From contig JAMLIK010000001.1 in the NCBI GenBank assembly GCA_023954195.1, positions 1,162,628 to 1,226,627 of the forward strand: DNA of 64,000 bases. The letters run 5' to 3'. The notes under the pieces are model-generated. The model did no database searches. It was not told where the DNA came from and saw only the letters and a list, made by a program, of their open reading frames with translations. This stretch comes from Xanthobacteraceae bacterium (GTDB taxonomy: Bacteria > Pseudomonadota > Alphaproteobacteria > Rhizobiales > Xanthobacteraceae). The position numbers were made by a program, and so were the translations under genes. Below, piece after piece: positions 51,823-61,307 of this stretch (its first letter is position 1; each line of letters begins with the position of its first letter).

Positions 51823-53952
51823 ATGACCGACACCACTCTGGGCCACGGCGCGCAAAAGCCGCCGGCGCGGCTGCCGCGCCTCGGCGAACTCGCCGCCATG
51901 CTCAAGCGCGGCGACCTGGCGCTGGCCTTCGGCATCCTCACCATTCTGGTGGTGCTGATCCTGCCGCTGCCCTCGATGGTGCTCGACCTGTTTCTCGCCA
52001 TCTCGATCACGCTGTCGATCCTGATCCTGATGACGGCGCTGTTTATTCAGGCGCCGCTGGAGTTCTCGGCGTTCCCGACCATTCTGCTGATCTCGACCAT
52101 GCTGCGGCTGTCGCTGAACCTGGCCTCGACCCGGCTGATCCTGACCCACGGCCACGAGGGCACCGCCGCCGCCGGCCACGTCATCGAGGCGTTCGGCAAC
52201 TTCGTGATGGGCGGCAACTTTGTCATCGGCATCATCGTGTTCGCGATCCTGGTGATCGTCAATTTCGTGGTCATCACCAAGGGTTCGGGCCGCATCGCCG
52301 AGGTCGCGGCGCGCTTCCACCTCGACTCCATGCCCGGCAAGCAGATGGCGATCGACGCCGACCTCTCCGCCGGCCTGATCGACGAGAAGACCGCGAAGGA
52401 ACGGCGCCGCGCGCTGGAGGACGAAAGCGGCTTCTTCGGCGCCATGGACGGCGCCTCGAAATTCGTGCGCGGCGACGCCATCGCCGGACTGCTGGTGGTG
52501 TTCATCAATATCATCGGCGGCATCATCATCGGCGTCGCGCAGCAGGGGCTCGGCTTCGCCGAGGCGGCGCGGTCCTACACGCTGCTGACCGTCGGCGACG
52601 GCCTGGTGACCCAGGTGCCGGCGCTGATCGTCTCCACCGCCGCCGGCCTGCTGGTCTCGAAGGCCGGCGTCTCGGGCGCGGCCGACAAGGCGCTGATGAA
52701 GCAACTGTCCGGCTATCCGCAGGCGCTCGGCATGTCGGCGGCGGTGATGCTGGTGCTCGCCGCCCTGCCCGGCATCCCGATGATCCCGTTCCTCGCGCTC
52801 GGCGGCGGCGCGGCGGCGCTGGCCTGGAAGTCCCGCAACCACAAGCGCGAAACGGCGGCCGTCGAGACGAGCGGCGATCCCGCTCCGGCGGCGGCCGCGG
52901 CGGGGACCGCGGCGGACGAACCGATCTCCGCCGCGCTGAAAATCGACGACCTCAAGATCGAACTCGGCTACGCGCTGCTGCCGCTGGTCAACGCGCCGGA
53001 CGGCACCGACCGCCTCACCGAGCAGATCAAGGCGCTGCGCCGCTCGCTGGCCATCGAGATGGGTTTCGTGATGCCGGCGGTGCGCATCCTCGACAACGTC
53101 CAGCTAGAGGCCAACAGCTACATCATCAAGATCAAGGAGGTGGACGCCGGCTCCGGCCGGGTCTGGCCGAACCAGTACATGGTGATGGATCCCGCCGGCA
53201 ATCAGGTCGCGGTGCCCGGCATCCATACCACCGAGCCGACCTTCGGGCTGCCCGCCACCTGGGTCGACGCCGGCCTCAAGGAGGAAGCCACCCTGAAAGG
53301 CTACACCGTGGTCGATGCCGCCACCGTGCTGTCGACCCATCTCACCGAACTGCTCAAGGGCAACATGGCGGACCTGTTGTCCTACGGCGAGGTGCAGAAG
53401 CTGTTGAAGGAACTGCCCAAGGAGCAGGGCGAACTGGTCAAGGACATCGTTCCCAGCCAGATCAACGTCTCCGGCATCCAGCGCGTGCTGCAACTTCTGC
53501 TGGCCGAGCGCATCTCGATCCGCGATCTCTCCACCATCCTCGAAGGCATCGCCGACGCGCTGTCGTTCTCGCGCAATCCGGCGACCATCGTCGAGCACGT
53601 CCGCGCCCGCCTCGCCCGCCAGATCTGCGCCCAGAACACCTCGGTCAACGGTTACCTGCCGCTGATCGCGCTGTCGGCGAAATGGGAGCAGGCGTTCGCG
53701 GAATCGCTGATCGGCCAGGGCGACGACCGCAGCCTGGCGATGGCGCCGACCAAACTCTCCGAATTCATGACCGTGGTGCGCGACCGCTTCGAGCAGGCGG
53801 CGCGCGAGGGCGAGGCGCCGGTGCTGGTGACATCGGCCGGCATCCGACCGTTCGTGCGCTCGCTGGTGGAGCGGTTCCGCCCGCAGACCAGCGTGCTGTC
53901 GCAGGCCGAAATCCATCCCCGCGCCCGACTGAAAACCGTCGGCAGCATATGA
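51823..53952 (+). CDS. flhA: Flagellar biosynthesis protein FlhA
   Basis: A 709-residue inner-membrane component of the flagellar type III export gate. The first ~330 residues hold about eight membrane segments and the FHIPEP-type block with LRLSLNLASTRLIL and ITKGSGRIAEVAARFHLDSM. The cytoplasmic part includes PGKQMAIDADLSAGLID and GAMDGASKFVRGDA. The C-terminal domain (ISAALKIDDLKIELGYALLP) docks chaperone-substrate pairs. The ATG at 51823 follows GAGAGGGGACGCC. It is a single gene, with fliI-fliJ encoded 3 kb away. Confidence 0.95.
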   Translation: MTDTTLGHGAQKPPARLPRLGELAAMLKRGDLALAFGILTILVVLILPLPSMVLDLFLAISITLSILILMTALFIQAPLEFSAFPTILLISTMLRLSLNLASTRLILTHGHEGTAAAGHVIEAFGNFVMGGNFVIGIIVFAILVIVNFVVITKGSGRIAEVAARFHLDSMPGKQMAIDADLSAGLIDEKTAKERRRALEDESGFFGAMDGASKFVRGDAIAGLLVVFINIIGGIIIGVAQQGLGFAEAARSYTLLTVGDGLVTQVPALIVSTAAGLLVSKAGVSGAADKALMKQLSGYPQALGMSAAVMLVLAALPGIPMIPFLALGGGAAALAWKSRNHKRETAAVETSGDPAPAAAAAGTAADEPISAALKIDDLKIELGYALLPLVNAPDGTDRLTEQIKALRRSLAIEMGFVMPAVRILDNVQLEANSYIIKIKEVDAGSGRVWPNQYMVMDPAGNQVAVPGIHTTEPTFGLPATWVDAGLKEEATLKGYTVVDAATVLSTHLTELLKGNMADLLSYGEVQKLLKELPKEQGELVKDIVPSQINVSGIQRVLQLLLAERISIRDLSTILEGIADALSFSRNPATIVEHVRARLARQICAQNTSVNGYLPLIALSAKWEQAFAESLIGQGDDRSLAMAPTKLSEFMTVVRDRFEQAAREGEAPVLVTSAGIRPFVRSLVERFRPQTSVLSQAEIHPRARLKTVGSI

Positions 53953-54292
53953 GGCCCGCCCGCGCGCCCGGCCGCCGCCCTGCGACTTTTTGACAACAGG
54001 CAACCCTTTTGGGTCAGAGTTAACCCGGCGTGCACTGGCCGCCGGAAATTCCAGCCATTTCGGAACCGAAATTAAGTAATTGATATATATCTTCGAATCC
54101 GAGACTACGACGAACTTTCAGTTGCTACATCGCGCGCCTTCAACTTTGATCACCGCTTTGTGATACCCCCTTCGGAACCAAAAGCTGCCGTCCTATGTTG
54201 TTTTGGCGAGAAGTTCGAAGCAGGCGTTTGAACCTGCCGCAGCGATGGGGAGACCTATCGTCAATGGCAGCGAATACGGGCAGGAGGCTTCC
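53953..54292. other. Intergenic region after flhA with AT-rich promoter-like patch
   Basis: I see no gene in these 340 bases. A small hairpin (ACCCTTTTGGGT, 54003-54014) follows flhA. TTAACC at 54020-54025 is a CtrA-like half-site, and an AT-rich patch lies at 54070-54090 with a GANTC site at 54094. The promoter of the small membrane protein gene probably lies here. Confidence 0.5.
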
Positions 54293-54490
54293 ATGAACCA
54301 TTCGATCTACAGCGCCGACCGCATGACCCACCTCAAGATCGTGGTGGTGGCGCTGGTGGCTGGCATCGCGGTGGCGGGCTTCGGCATTTCGGCGCGGCTC
54401 GACGCGGATAGCGGCGTACAGACCGCGCGCGTCATCAAGGCCGGCGCGCCGGTCGCGCTGTCAAGCTCCGACACGGCGATGGTCCGCTGA
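54293..54490 (+). CDS. Small single-helix membrane protein, 65 residues
   Basis: The ATG at 54293 is placed by a perfect AGGAGG at 54282-54287. The protein has a polar N-terminus (MNHSIYSADRMTHLK) and one membrane helix (IVVVALVAGIAVAGFGIS, residues 16-33). A short periplasmic tail (RLDADSGVQTARVIKAG) follows. It is not recognised as a named family. It is monocistronic, followed 180 bases later by a terminator. Confidence 0.65.
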   Translation: MNHSIYSADRMTHLKIVVVALVAGIAVAGFGISARLDADSGVQTARVIKAGAPVALSSSDTAMVR

Positions 54491-54669
54491 GAGCGAGCGG
54501 TTCGCTGAGAACGAGTCGTCAGGTTCAACAGGAGGACCCAGCCTAGACCTACCAAGTTGTGTAGCTACCGATTCCAGAGATTCACGAGGCTCTTTAGCAT
54601 GCCCCCCGAAGTCGCCCCGTGAGTAAGCCGCCCGTCAGTTCCCCCCAAGCTGACCTGCGGCAATAGAGA

Positions 54670-54696
54670 AACGCCCGTTCCCCCGCGGGCGTTTTT
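54670..54696 (+). terminator. Rho-independent terminator
   Basis: ACGCCCG-TTCCCCCG-CGGGCGT followed by TTTT. It ends the transcript of the small membrane protein gene or reads from the flhA side. Confidence 0.75.
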
Positions 54697-54739
54697 CATT
54701 TGTAGCGGTGGAAATGTCGCATGCGGATCGAACAGTCCC

Positions 54740-54860
54740 GGCGGCGTCCTCGCGGCGGCGAGGACCCGGATCTCCCGGCGTCGGTTATTAAAAAGCTTGC
54801 CGGACGTGATTGAGCCGAACCGCTGCGGAGTCTGGGTCCCTGCCTTCGCAGGGACGACGA
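54740..54860. repeat. Long-hairpin intergenic repeat, family A copy 5
   Basis: This is a diverged copy (GGCGTCCTCGCGGCGGCGAGGACCC at the left; GGGTCCCTGCCTTCGCAGGGACGACG at the right). Although diverged, the arms remain internally paired, which suggests selection or recent conversion on structure. It lies in the gap between the small membrane protein gene and fliJ. Confidence 0.75.
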
Positions 54861-55003
54861 GGATCGCGTTGGGATTCCGGGCTTGCGCACAAGAATGCCC
54901 ATCCCGGAATGACGGGTGTGCTTTGATTTCGCATCGATCCAACCGGAAAGGCGTCTGTTTGATAGCCGAATAACGGCGCGCGCATCGATCCAGGCCGAAA
55001 CGA

Positions 55004-55031
55004 AAAACCGGACCTCGCGGCCCGGCTTTTC
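55004..55031 (-). terminator. Terminator of the fliI-fliJ operon
   Basis: On the minus strand AAGCCGGG-CCGCGAG-GTCCGGTT is followed by TTTCG, with two G-T wobble pairs. It lies 23 bases after the fliJ stop codon. Confidence 0.6.
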
Positions 55032-55053
55032 GATTCAGCCGCCAAACGACGGC

Positions 55054-55473
55054 TCAGGCGACGGCGCCGATCCGCGAGCGCATCAGCCCGATGTTGTTCA
55101 TTTCCGCCTGCTCCCGCGCGTTGTCCTCGGCGCGGCCGCGCGCCTGGTCGCGCTCGTCGAGCAGTTCGACTTTCTTCAACTCCTCGAAGGCCTCGCCGAG
55201 TTGCGCCTTGGCGTCCTCAAGCTGCATCCGCAATTCACCGGCGGAGCGGGTCAGGTTCTCGCGGCGCTGGATCGCCGCCTTGGCGTAGGTCGGATAGGCG
55301 AAATGCGTGGGATCGTTGATCCCGGCCCGCTCCTGCTCGGTCGCGATCTCATGCTCCAGATCGACCGACATCCGCTCGAAATCCGCGATCATGGCTTCGA
55401 TCTGGGCCACCCGGCGGCGCTTCTCGTCGACCTGAAACTTCTTCAGGCGAATGAGGGTTTCACGTGACTTCAT
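55054..55473 (-). CDS. fliJ: Flagellar export chaperone FliJ
   Basis: A 139-residue, almost entirely helical coiled-coil protein of the alphaproteobacterial FliJ type (MKSRETLIRLKKFQVDEKRR, QERAGINDPTHFAYPTYAK, heptads from residue 70 to 120). FliJ forms the stalk in the FliI ATPase ring and couples it to FlhA. It is downstream of fliI on the same strand (106-base gap), as usual. Confidence 0.88.
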   Translation of the reverse strand: MKSRETLIRLKKFQVDEKRRRVAQIEAMIADFERMSVDLEHEIATEQERAGINDPTHFAYPTYAKAAIQRRENLTRSAGELRMQLEDAKAQLGEAFEELKKVELLDERDQARGRAEDNAREQAEMNNIGLMRSRIGAVA

Positions 55474-55579
55474 CGACTCGTACTCCCCAGAAGTCCCGAT
55501 AGCGAACGGGACGACACCGGCTCCTCGCGCAAGGCCCCGCCGGCGGACAACAGACGGAGGCGATGATGACCCGACAAAG

Positions 55580-56905
55580 TTAGCGTTCCGTTTCCAGAAC
55601 GCCCAGAATCCCGGCCAGTTGCCGATAGCCCTCGGCGAGGCTCGTGGCCTCGTCCTTGCCCTGCCGCAGAAAGTCCTCCAGCGGCGCGTGCAGGCGGATC
55701 GCCTCGTCCACCTCGGGGCTCGATCCGGCGCGGTAGGCGCCGAGCCGGATCAGTTCCTCCATGTCGGAATAGGTCGCCATCACCTGACGGCCGCGCGTAA
55801 TCACCGGCAGATAGGCCGGGTCGGCCGAGCGCGGCATGGTGCGCGACACCGACTTGAGCACGTTGATCGCCGGATAGCGGCCGCGCTCGGCGATGGCGCG
55901 CTCCATCACGATGTGGCCGTCGAGAATACCGCGCACCGCGTCGGCCACCGGCTCGTTGTGATCGTCGCCGTCCACCAGCACGGTGAAGATGCCGGTGATC
56001 GAGCCCTCCCCGGTGCCCGGCCCGGCGCGCTCCAGCAGCTTCGGCAGTTCGGTGAACACGGTCGGCGTGTAGCCCTTGGCGGTCGGCGGCTCGCCGGCGG
56101 ACAGGCCGATCTCGCGCTGCGCCATCGCGAAGCGCGTCACCGAGTCCATCATGCACATCACCGAGCGGCCCTCGTCGCGGAAATATTCGGCGATCGCCAG
56201 CGTCAGGTAGGCCGCCTGCCGCCGCATCAGGGCCGGCTCGTCGGAGGTCGCCACCACCACCACGGAGCGCGCGAGCCCCTCCTCGCCGAGATCGTCCTGC
56301 AAGAATTCCTGCACCTCACGGCCGCGCTCGCCGATCAGCCCGATCACCGAGATGTCGGCGTCGACGTTGCGCGCCAGCATCGACAGCAGCACAGACTTGC
56401 CGACGCCGGAACCGGCGAAGATGCCCATGCGCTGGCCGCGACAGCAGGTCAGAAACGTATTGAGCGCGCGCACGCCGAGGTCAAGCGGCGCGCCGACCCG
56501 CCTGCGCGCATGCGCCGGCGGCGGCGCGTTGCGATAGGGCATCGCGGTCGCGCCCTGCGGCAGCCGCCCCTTGCCGTCGATCGGCTCGCCCATGGCGTTG
56601 AGCACGCGGCCGAGCCACGCGGGCTGCGGCCGCACCATGCCGGCGGCGTTGGCGATCACCGCGCGGCAGCCGCGCCGCACCCCATCGAGACCGGCGAACG
56701 GCATCACCACGGCGTTGTCACCGGTGAAGCCGATCACCTCGCAGGGAATGAAGCGGTTGGCACCCGTCTCGATCACGATCCGCGCGCCGACCGACATGGC
56801 GTGGATCGGTCCGGCGATCTCCACCATCAGCCCGCGCACGCCGACGACCCGGCCATAAATATTGACGCCGTCGAGATCGTCGATCTGGTTGGCCAGCGCC
56901 TTCAC
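55580..56905 (-). CDS. fliI: Flagellum-specific ATP synthase FliI
   Basis: A 441-residue F1-beta-like ATPase that powers flagellar protein export. Walker A is [16 protein letters not shown] near residue 163. The Walker B region is [20 protein letters not shown] near residue 245, with [20 protein letters not shown] and [19 protein letters not shown] following. The N-terminal beta-barrel domain is present. A CtrA-like site is 40 bases upstream (56945). The gene is divergent from ctrA. Confidence 0.95.
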   Translation of the reverse strand: MKALANQIDDLDGVNIYGRVVGVRGLMVEIAGPIHAMSVGARIVIETGANRFIPCEVIGFTGDNAVVMPFAGLDGVRRGCRAVIANAAGMVRPQPAWLGRVLNAMGEPIDGKGRLPQGATAMPYRNAPPPAHARRRVGAPLDLGVRALNTFLTCCRGQRMGIFAGSGVGKSVLLSMLARNVDADISVIGLIGERGREVQEFLQDDLGEEGLARSVVVVATSDEPALMRRQAAYLTLAIAEYFRDEGRSVMCMMDSVTRFAMAQREIGLSAGEPPTAKGYTPTVFTELPKLLERAGPGTGEGSITGIFTVLVDGDDHNEPVADAVRGILDGHIVMERAIAERGRYPAINVLKSVSRTMPRSADPAYLPVITRGRQVMATYSDMEELIRLGAYRAGSSPEVDEAIRLHAPLEDFLRQGKDEATSLAEGYRQLAGILGVLETER

Positions 56906-56944
56906 CGCGAAAACCCCAAGTTTCCGCGTATTGCGCAGATTGCC

Positions 56945-56959
56945 TTAACTTCGTGTTTA
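56945..56959 (-). promoter_or_regulatory. CtrA box upstream of fliI
   Basis: TTAA-CTTCGTG-TTTA matches TTAA-N7-TTAA except for one base, 40 bases before the fliI start, in a position that fits direct control by CtrA. Confidence 0.55.
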
Positions 56960-57125
56960 CCCGCATCGTTAATCATTGCGTCACTGTCTTTGGTGACTGA
57001 GGAGCCGCGCGTCCGAGCGAGACGCGCGTCCGGGAGGCGGTCTGCCAAATGGTTAGCCTGCCTCTTGATGCGAAACCTGAGTGGGAACGGAAAACAAAAA
57101 CTGCCTGCGCGCAACGTTTTAGGAC

Positions 57126-57203
57126 GATTCGGCAAAAATTGCACGATAGAGCTTGCGGAGAGGAATCAGGTTTTGTTAACCATATCCGGTCAGGATTCGA
57201 ATC
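57126..57203. promoter_or_regulatory. Clustered GANTC sites and CtrA half-site upstream of ctrA
   Basis: Four GANTC sites (57126 GATTC, 57163 GAATC, 57194 GATTC, 57199 GAATC) fall within 78 bases, far denser than expected for this base composition. TTAACCAT (57176-57183) is the CtrA half-motif, and a second one, inverted (ATGGTTAG), is at 57049. In Caulobacter the ctrA promoter is controlled by CcrM methylation at GANTC and by CtrA itself; the same seems to hold here. Confidence 0.65.
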
Positions 57204-57281
57204 AGTTGTTCAAAGGCGTTTCCAGTGCCGCAAGTAGTGCGGACGACCTGACGCCCGGAGCGGCTACGATAGGGGACTGGC

Positions 57282-57983
57282 ATGCGCGTATTGCTGATTG
57301 AGGATGACAGCGCCGTCGCGCAGTCGATCGAGCTGATGCTCAAATCCGAAAGTTTCAACGTCTACACAACCGATCTCGGTGAGGAAGGCGTCGACCTCGG
57401 CAAGCTCTACGACTACGACATTATCCTGCTCGACCTCAACCTGCCCGACATGTCCGGTTACGACGTGCTGAAGCAGTTGCGCATCTCGAAGATCAAGACA
57501 CCGATTCTGATCCTCTCCGGCCTCGCCGGCATCGAGGACAAGGTCAAGGGTCTCGGCGTCGGCGCCGACGACTACATGACCAAGCCGTTCCACAAGGACG
57601 AGTTGGTCGCCCGCATCCATGCCATCGTGCGCCGCTCGAAGGGCCACGCCCAGTCGGTGATCCAGACCGGCGACCTGATCGTCAATCTCGACACCAAGAC
57701 CGTCGAGGTGGCGAGCCAGCGCGTGCATCTGACCGGCAAGGAATATCAGATGCTGGAGCTGCTCAGCCTGCGCAAGGGCACCACGCTGACCAAGGAAATG
57801 TTCCTCAACCATCTTTACGGCGGCATGGACGAGCCGGAGCTGAAGATCATCGACGTCTTCATCTGCAAGCTGCGCAAGAAGCTCGCCAACGCCTCCGAGG
57901 GCCGCAACTTCATCGAAACCGTCTGGGGCCGTGGCTACGTGCTGCGCGAGCCGCACGACGACGAGGCCCGCATCCCGGCCTGA
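57282..57983 (+). CDS. ctrA: Cell-cycle response regulator CtrA
   Basis: A 233-residue OmpR-family regulator. The receiver domain has the acidic pocket IEDDS and phosphoacceptor Asp51 in [17 protein letters not shown], with Thr/Lys switch residues in LILSGLAG and [16 protein letters not shown]. The C-terminal winged helix ([44 protein letters not shown]) binds TTAA-N7-TTAA sites. In the Caulobacter model it is phosphorylated through CckA-ChpT. ChpT is encoded nearby at 59008. A strong terminator follows at 58034. Confidence 0.97.
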   Translation: MRVLLIEDDSAVAQSIELMLKSESFNVYTTDLGEEGVDLGKLYDYDIILLDLNLPDMSGYDVLKQLRISKIKTPILILSGLAGIEDKVKGLGVGADDYMTKPFHKDELVARIHAIVRRSKGHAQSVIQTGDLIVNLDTKTVEVASQRVHLTGKEYQMLELLSLRKGTTLTKEMFLNHLYGGMDEPELKIIDVFICKLRKKLANASEGRNFIETVWGRGYVLREPHDDEARIPA

Positions 57984-58033
57984 TCCCTTCCGGCGAGCCT
58001 GGGCCGACCCCCTCCCGCCTCCTCCTCCCCGAC

Positions 58034-58060
58034 AAAACCCCGCCGCACCGGCGGGGTTTT
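58034..58060 (+). terminator. Rho-independent terminator of ctrA
   Basis: AAAACCCCGCCG-CAC-CGGCGGGGTTTT, a perfect 12-base stem 50 bases after the stop codon. Confidence 0.92.
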
Positions 58061-58109
58061 CGTTTGCGCGGGCGGCCATCGCGGCGGGACGGCCCGACCG
58101 GCAGGGAAA

Positions 58110-58405
58110 CGTCATTGCGAGGAGGCGAAGCCGACGAAGCAATCCAGCCCTCGACTGGCCGAAAAACGTTGCCTCGAAGCGAGGCGTCATCGTCCGCGCA
58201 GGCGGACGATCCGGTAAACGGCGCCGGCGCGAGAAGAATTCGTCTTCCGTCGTGAATACTGGATGCTCCGCCGGAGCCTGTCATCGGGCCGCGCCTTGCG
58301 CGGACCCGTTGGCGGAGCATGACGGCGTTCGTGGTGCCGTTTCCGGACAAGATCATGCTCAAAAAAGCGAGCATTGCATCGTCGCTGCGCGCCTCGCGAT
58401 GACAG
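58110..58405. repeat. Mosaic of dispersed repeats between ctrA and the response regulator
   Basis: The stretch contains family B half-elements (CGTCATTGCGAGGAGGCGAA at 58110 and GCCTCGCGATGACAGG near 58390). It also has an inverted pair GGATGCTCCGCC (58261) / GGCGGAGCATGACGG (58311) and a family D fragment (58340-58360). No gene is present in the 460-base gap. Confidence 0.65.
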
Positions 58406-58443
58406 GCGAATGCGCCGTCAAACCTGACTGAGCCCGTCTTGCC

Positions 58444-58809
<366 letters not shown>

Positions 58810-59007
58810 TTCAGCCTCTGCTCAATTGCCGGCCTCGAACGCCCGCCGCGCCGCCGTGATCCATCACGCGCCACGGCCGCCACGCGCCACTTCGGGGTGC
58901 GGCCAGTCTGGCGGCAAAGCGTTTATTATTGATTGAGCATACCGACCCGGCCGGCGCCCCTCGCGCAATAAAGGCGGCGCGGCCGATGGCCGCGGTCCGG
59001 CGCGCGG

Positions 59008-59673
59008 TCAGCCCGCCGTCGCCACGATGGCGTCGCCTTCCATCGCCAGCGTCACCTTCCATCCGCAGGCTTGCGCCAGCAATCGGGTGTAATACGGCTG
59101 CACGGCGTGGGCATCCACCAGGCCGGCCTGCTCGGAGGCCAGCATCTCGACGACCGGCTGCGGCAGGCGGGCGTTGAGGCCGCTCGCGGTGACGCGGAAC
59201 GTCATCGCCTCGCCCTCGCCCACCGGATCGACGCTGAGCACGCCGCCGCGCGGAATCGTCTGCTGCGCGATCACCAGCATGTTGAGCAAAAGCTTGACGC
59301 GATTCTTCGCCAGCAGCAGCCGCGGCAGATTCCACGTCAGCTTAGTCTTGGCGTCTTCGAGATGGCCGCGCGCCATGGTCTCGGCGTCGCCGAGGTCGAT
59401 CTGCGCGCCGGCGGACCCGGCCGCGCCGAACGCCAGACGGCAGAACTGCAATCGCGCCGACGCGGTCTTGGCGCTCTTACGGATCAGGTCGAGCGCGAAC
59501 GCGCGATCCTCCGGCGAGGGGTCGTCGTCCATCACCTCAAGCCCGTTGACGATGGCGCCGACCGGGCTGATTAGATCGTGACAGACCCGCGAGCACAACA
59601 GCGCCGCCAGTTCGAGCGCGTCCGGCGCGGGGCCGGTGGTGGAGGACGTCGGAGATGGCGGCGTATCAGACAT
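59008..59673 (-). CDS. chpT: Histidine phosphotransferase ChpT
   Basis: A 221-residue dimeric phosphotransferase. The phosphoacceptor His32 is in the diagnostic CSRVCHDLISPVGAIVNGLE near residue 27, followed by a degenerate HATPase-like C-terminal domain (NRVKLLLNMLVIAQQTIPRG near residue 123). It passes phosphate from CckA to CtrA and CpdR. The presence of ctrA 1 kb away supports this identity. A Pro/Ser/Thr-rich N-terminal leader of about 17 residues precedes the first helix. Confidence 0.92.
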   Translation of the reverse strand: MSDTPPSPTSSTTGPAPDALELAALLCSRVCHDLISPVGAIVNGLEVMDDDPSPEDRAFALDLIRKSAKTASARLQFCRLAFGAAGSAGAQIDLGDAETMARGHLEDAKTKLTWNLPRLLLAKNRVKLLLNMLVIAQQTIPRGGVLSVDPVGEGEAMTFRVTASGLNARLPQPVVEMLASEQAGLVDAHAVQPYYTRLLAQACGWKVTLAMEGDAIVATAG

Positions 59674-59833
59674 GAAAATCTCCTCGTAACCGCGCGACGG
59701 ACCGGCGAATCAAGCCAGAATCATGGTTTGATACACCGCGCGGGCCCATGCTGCCAATTTGCCGTTCGCGCGGTGGGGCCGCTCAGGTTCCCCCGATGAT
59801 GAAAATCCCGCGTCACCCAACCCTGCGTTACCG

Positions 59834-60673
59834 ATGACCGCGTCGCCCGCTTCAATCCCCCCGTCCGCCGCGATCGATGCGCGCGCGGCCGCGCTGCTGG
59901 AGCCGCTCACGGCGCTGGTGACGGCGGCCGGCGCGGCGATCCTTGCGATCCGGCGCGGCGCGGTCGAGGTCGCGGAGAAAGCCGACGGCTCGCCGGTGAC
60001 GCAGGCCGACCTCGCCGCCGACCGCATCATCGCCGACGGCCTGGCGCGGCTCGCGCCCGACATCGCGTCCTTGTCGGAGGAATGCGCCGGCGCTGCGGAG
60101 GCGCCCCTTTCCGACCTGGTCTTCGTGGTCGATCCGCTCGACGGCACCAAGGAATTCATCGCCGGCCGCGACGAATTCACCGTCAACGTGGCGCTCGTCG
60201 CCCATGGCACGCCGATCCTCGGGGTGGTCGGCGCGCCGGCGCTGGGCGTGGTCTGGCGCGGCCATGTCGGGCACGGCGCCGCGCGCGTCACCGGCGCGGC
60301 GTGCGGCGAAGGCGCGGTCGTCGAACCGATCCACACCCGGCCGCTGCCCGCTCCCGGCCACCCATGGATCGCCGCCGTCAGCCGGTCCCACGGCGATGCG
60401 CGGACCGACGCCTTCATCGCCGCCCGGCCCGGCGCGACGCGAAAAACCCTGGGGTCGGCGGTCAAGTTCGGCCGCGTCGCCGAAGGCTGCGTCGACATCT
60501 ATCCGCGGCTGGCGCCGACCAGCGAATGGGACGTCGCGGCGGGACACGCCGTGGTCGTCGCCGCCGGCGGCAAGGTCACCGACGCGCAAGGCCAGCCGTT
60601 GCGCTACGGCGCCGGGCGGCCCGGCTTTCTGCTGCCGAACTTTATCGCCTGGGGCGATCCGGCGGCCATCTGA
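59834..60673 (+). CDS. cysQ: Inositol-monophosphatase-family phosphatase, CysQ-like
   Basis: A 279-residue Mg2+/Li+-sensitive phosphatase of the IMPase superfamily, probably 3'(2'),5'-bisphosphate nucleotidase that removes PAP in sulfate assimilation. The motifs are LSEEC (metal-binding Glu near residue 77), VVDPLDGTKEFIAGRDEFTV near residue 100 and SEWDVAAGHAVV near residue 235. The Lys in DGTKEF is typical of CysQ rather than SuhB. The ATG at 59834 is chosen; the 25 residues upstream are not conserved-looking. It is divergent from chpT. Confidence 0.88.
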   Translation: MTASPASIPPSAAIDARAAALLEPLTALVTAAGAAILAIRRGAVEVAEKADGSPVTQADLAADRIIADGLARLAPDIASLSEECAGAAEAPLSDLVFVVDPLDGTKEFIAGRDEFTVNVALVAHGTPILGVVGAPALGVVWRGHVGHGAARVTGAACGEGAVVEPIHTRPLPAPGHPWIAAVSRSHGDARTDAFIAARPGATRKTLGSAVKFGRVAEGCVDIYPRLAPTSEWDVAAGHAVVVAAGGKVTDAQGQPLRYGAGRPGFLLPNFIAWGDPAAI

Positions 60674-60687
60674 GCCGCCTTGCCAAC

Positions 60688-61194
60688 CTACTGCGCCAGC
60701 GTCTCCCGCAGACCGGGCCAGCGCGCGCGGGCCGCGCGCAACACCGCGGCGGGGTCGGCGGCGAAGACGTCACGGCTTTCCTCGCGGGCGAACAGATAAA
60801 GCCGCTGCCCGGCGATCAGCCACACCTCCGCCCGTCCCGCCACGGTCACGCCGCGCGCGACGTCCAGCGGATCGTAGCCGCCGAACTGCGGTCCGTAGAT
60901 GTCCGGATGGGCCAGGAAGAAGGCGCGGTTGTCTTCGTTGCGAAAACGCCAGATCACGCCCGCCGCCGAGGCTTCGAACCGGGGCAGCCCCGGCAGCGCC
61001 CGGCCGTCGGTGAAATAGGCCACCGGATCGATGCCGCCGATCGCCAGTCCGGTAAGGCGGTCCGCCACCACCCGCTCGGTGGTCGCCGCAAGGCCGCGCC
61101 GCGCGCCCGCCGCCCCGGCGGCGGCCGCCGCCAGCAGGCCGGTCATGACCGCACGACGGCGAAACCCATCTTTTCCCTGCCGCCGTGCCGTCAT
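60688..61194 (-). CDS. YHS-domain protein with Tat signal
   Basis: A 168-residue exported protein. Residues 1-36 have the twin-arginine-type leader FRRRAVMTGLLAAAAAG with a cleavage site near GLA-ATT. The YHS-type domain follows (GIDPVAYFTDGRALPGLPRF, then WRFRNEDNRAFFLAHPDIYG with FGGYDPLDVARG). YHS domains often bind metals such as copper or act in metal handling. It is convergent with the CysQ gene, 14 bases apart. Confidence 0.8.
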   Translation of the reverse strand: MTARRQGKDGFRRRAVMTGLLAAAAAGAAGARRGLAATTERVVADRLTGLAIGGIDPVAYFTDGRALPGLPRFEASAAGVIWRFRNEDNRAFFLAHPDIYGPQFGGYDPLDVARGVTVAGRAEVWLIAGQRLYLFAREESRDVFAADPAAVLRAARARWPGLRETLAQ

Positions 61195-61307
61195 AGTTGA
61201 TGTGAATAAGATGTGAGTCGGGGAACGATGGGCGCGAGCTTACGCCGGCGCTTCTGTGCGTCAGGTTAAAGTCGCGGCCGGAATTTTGACGATTCGGGGG
61301 GCCTTAC

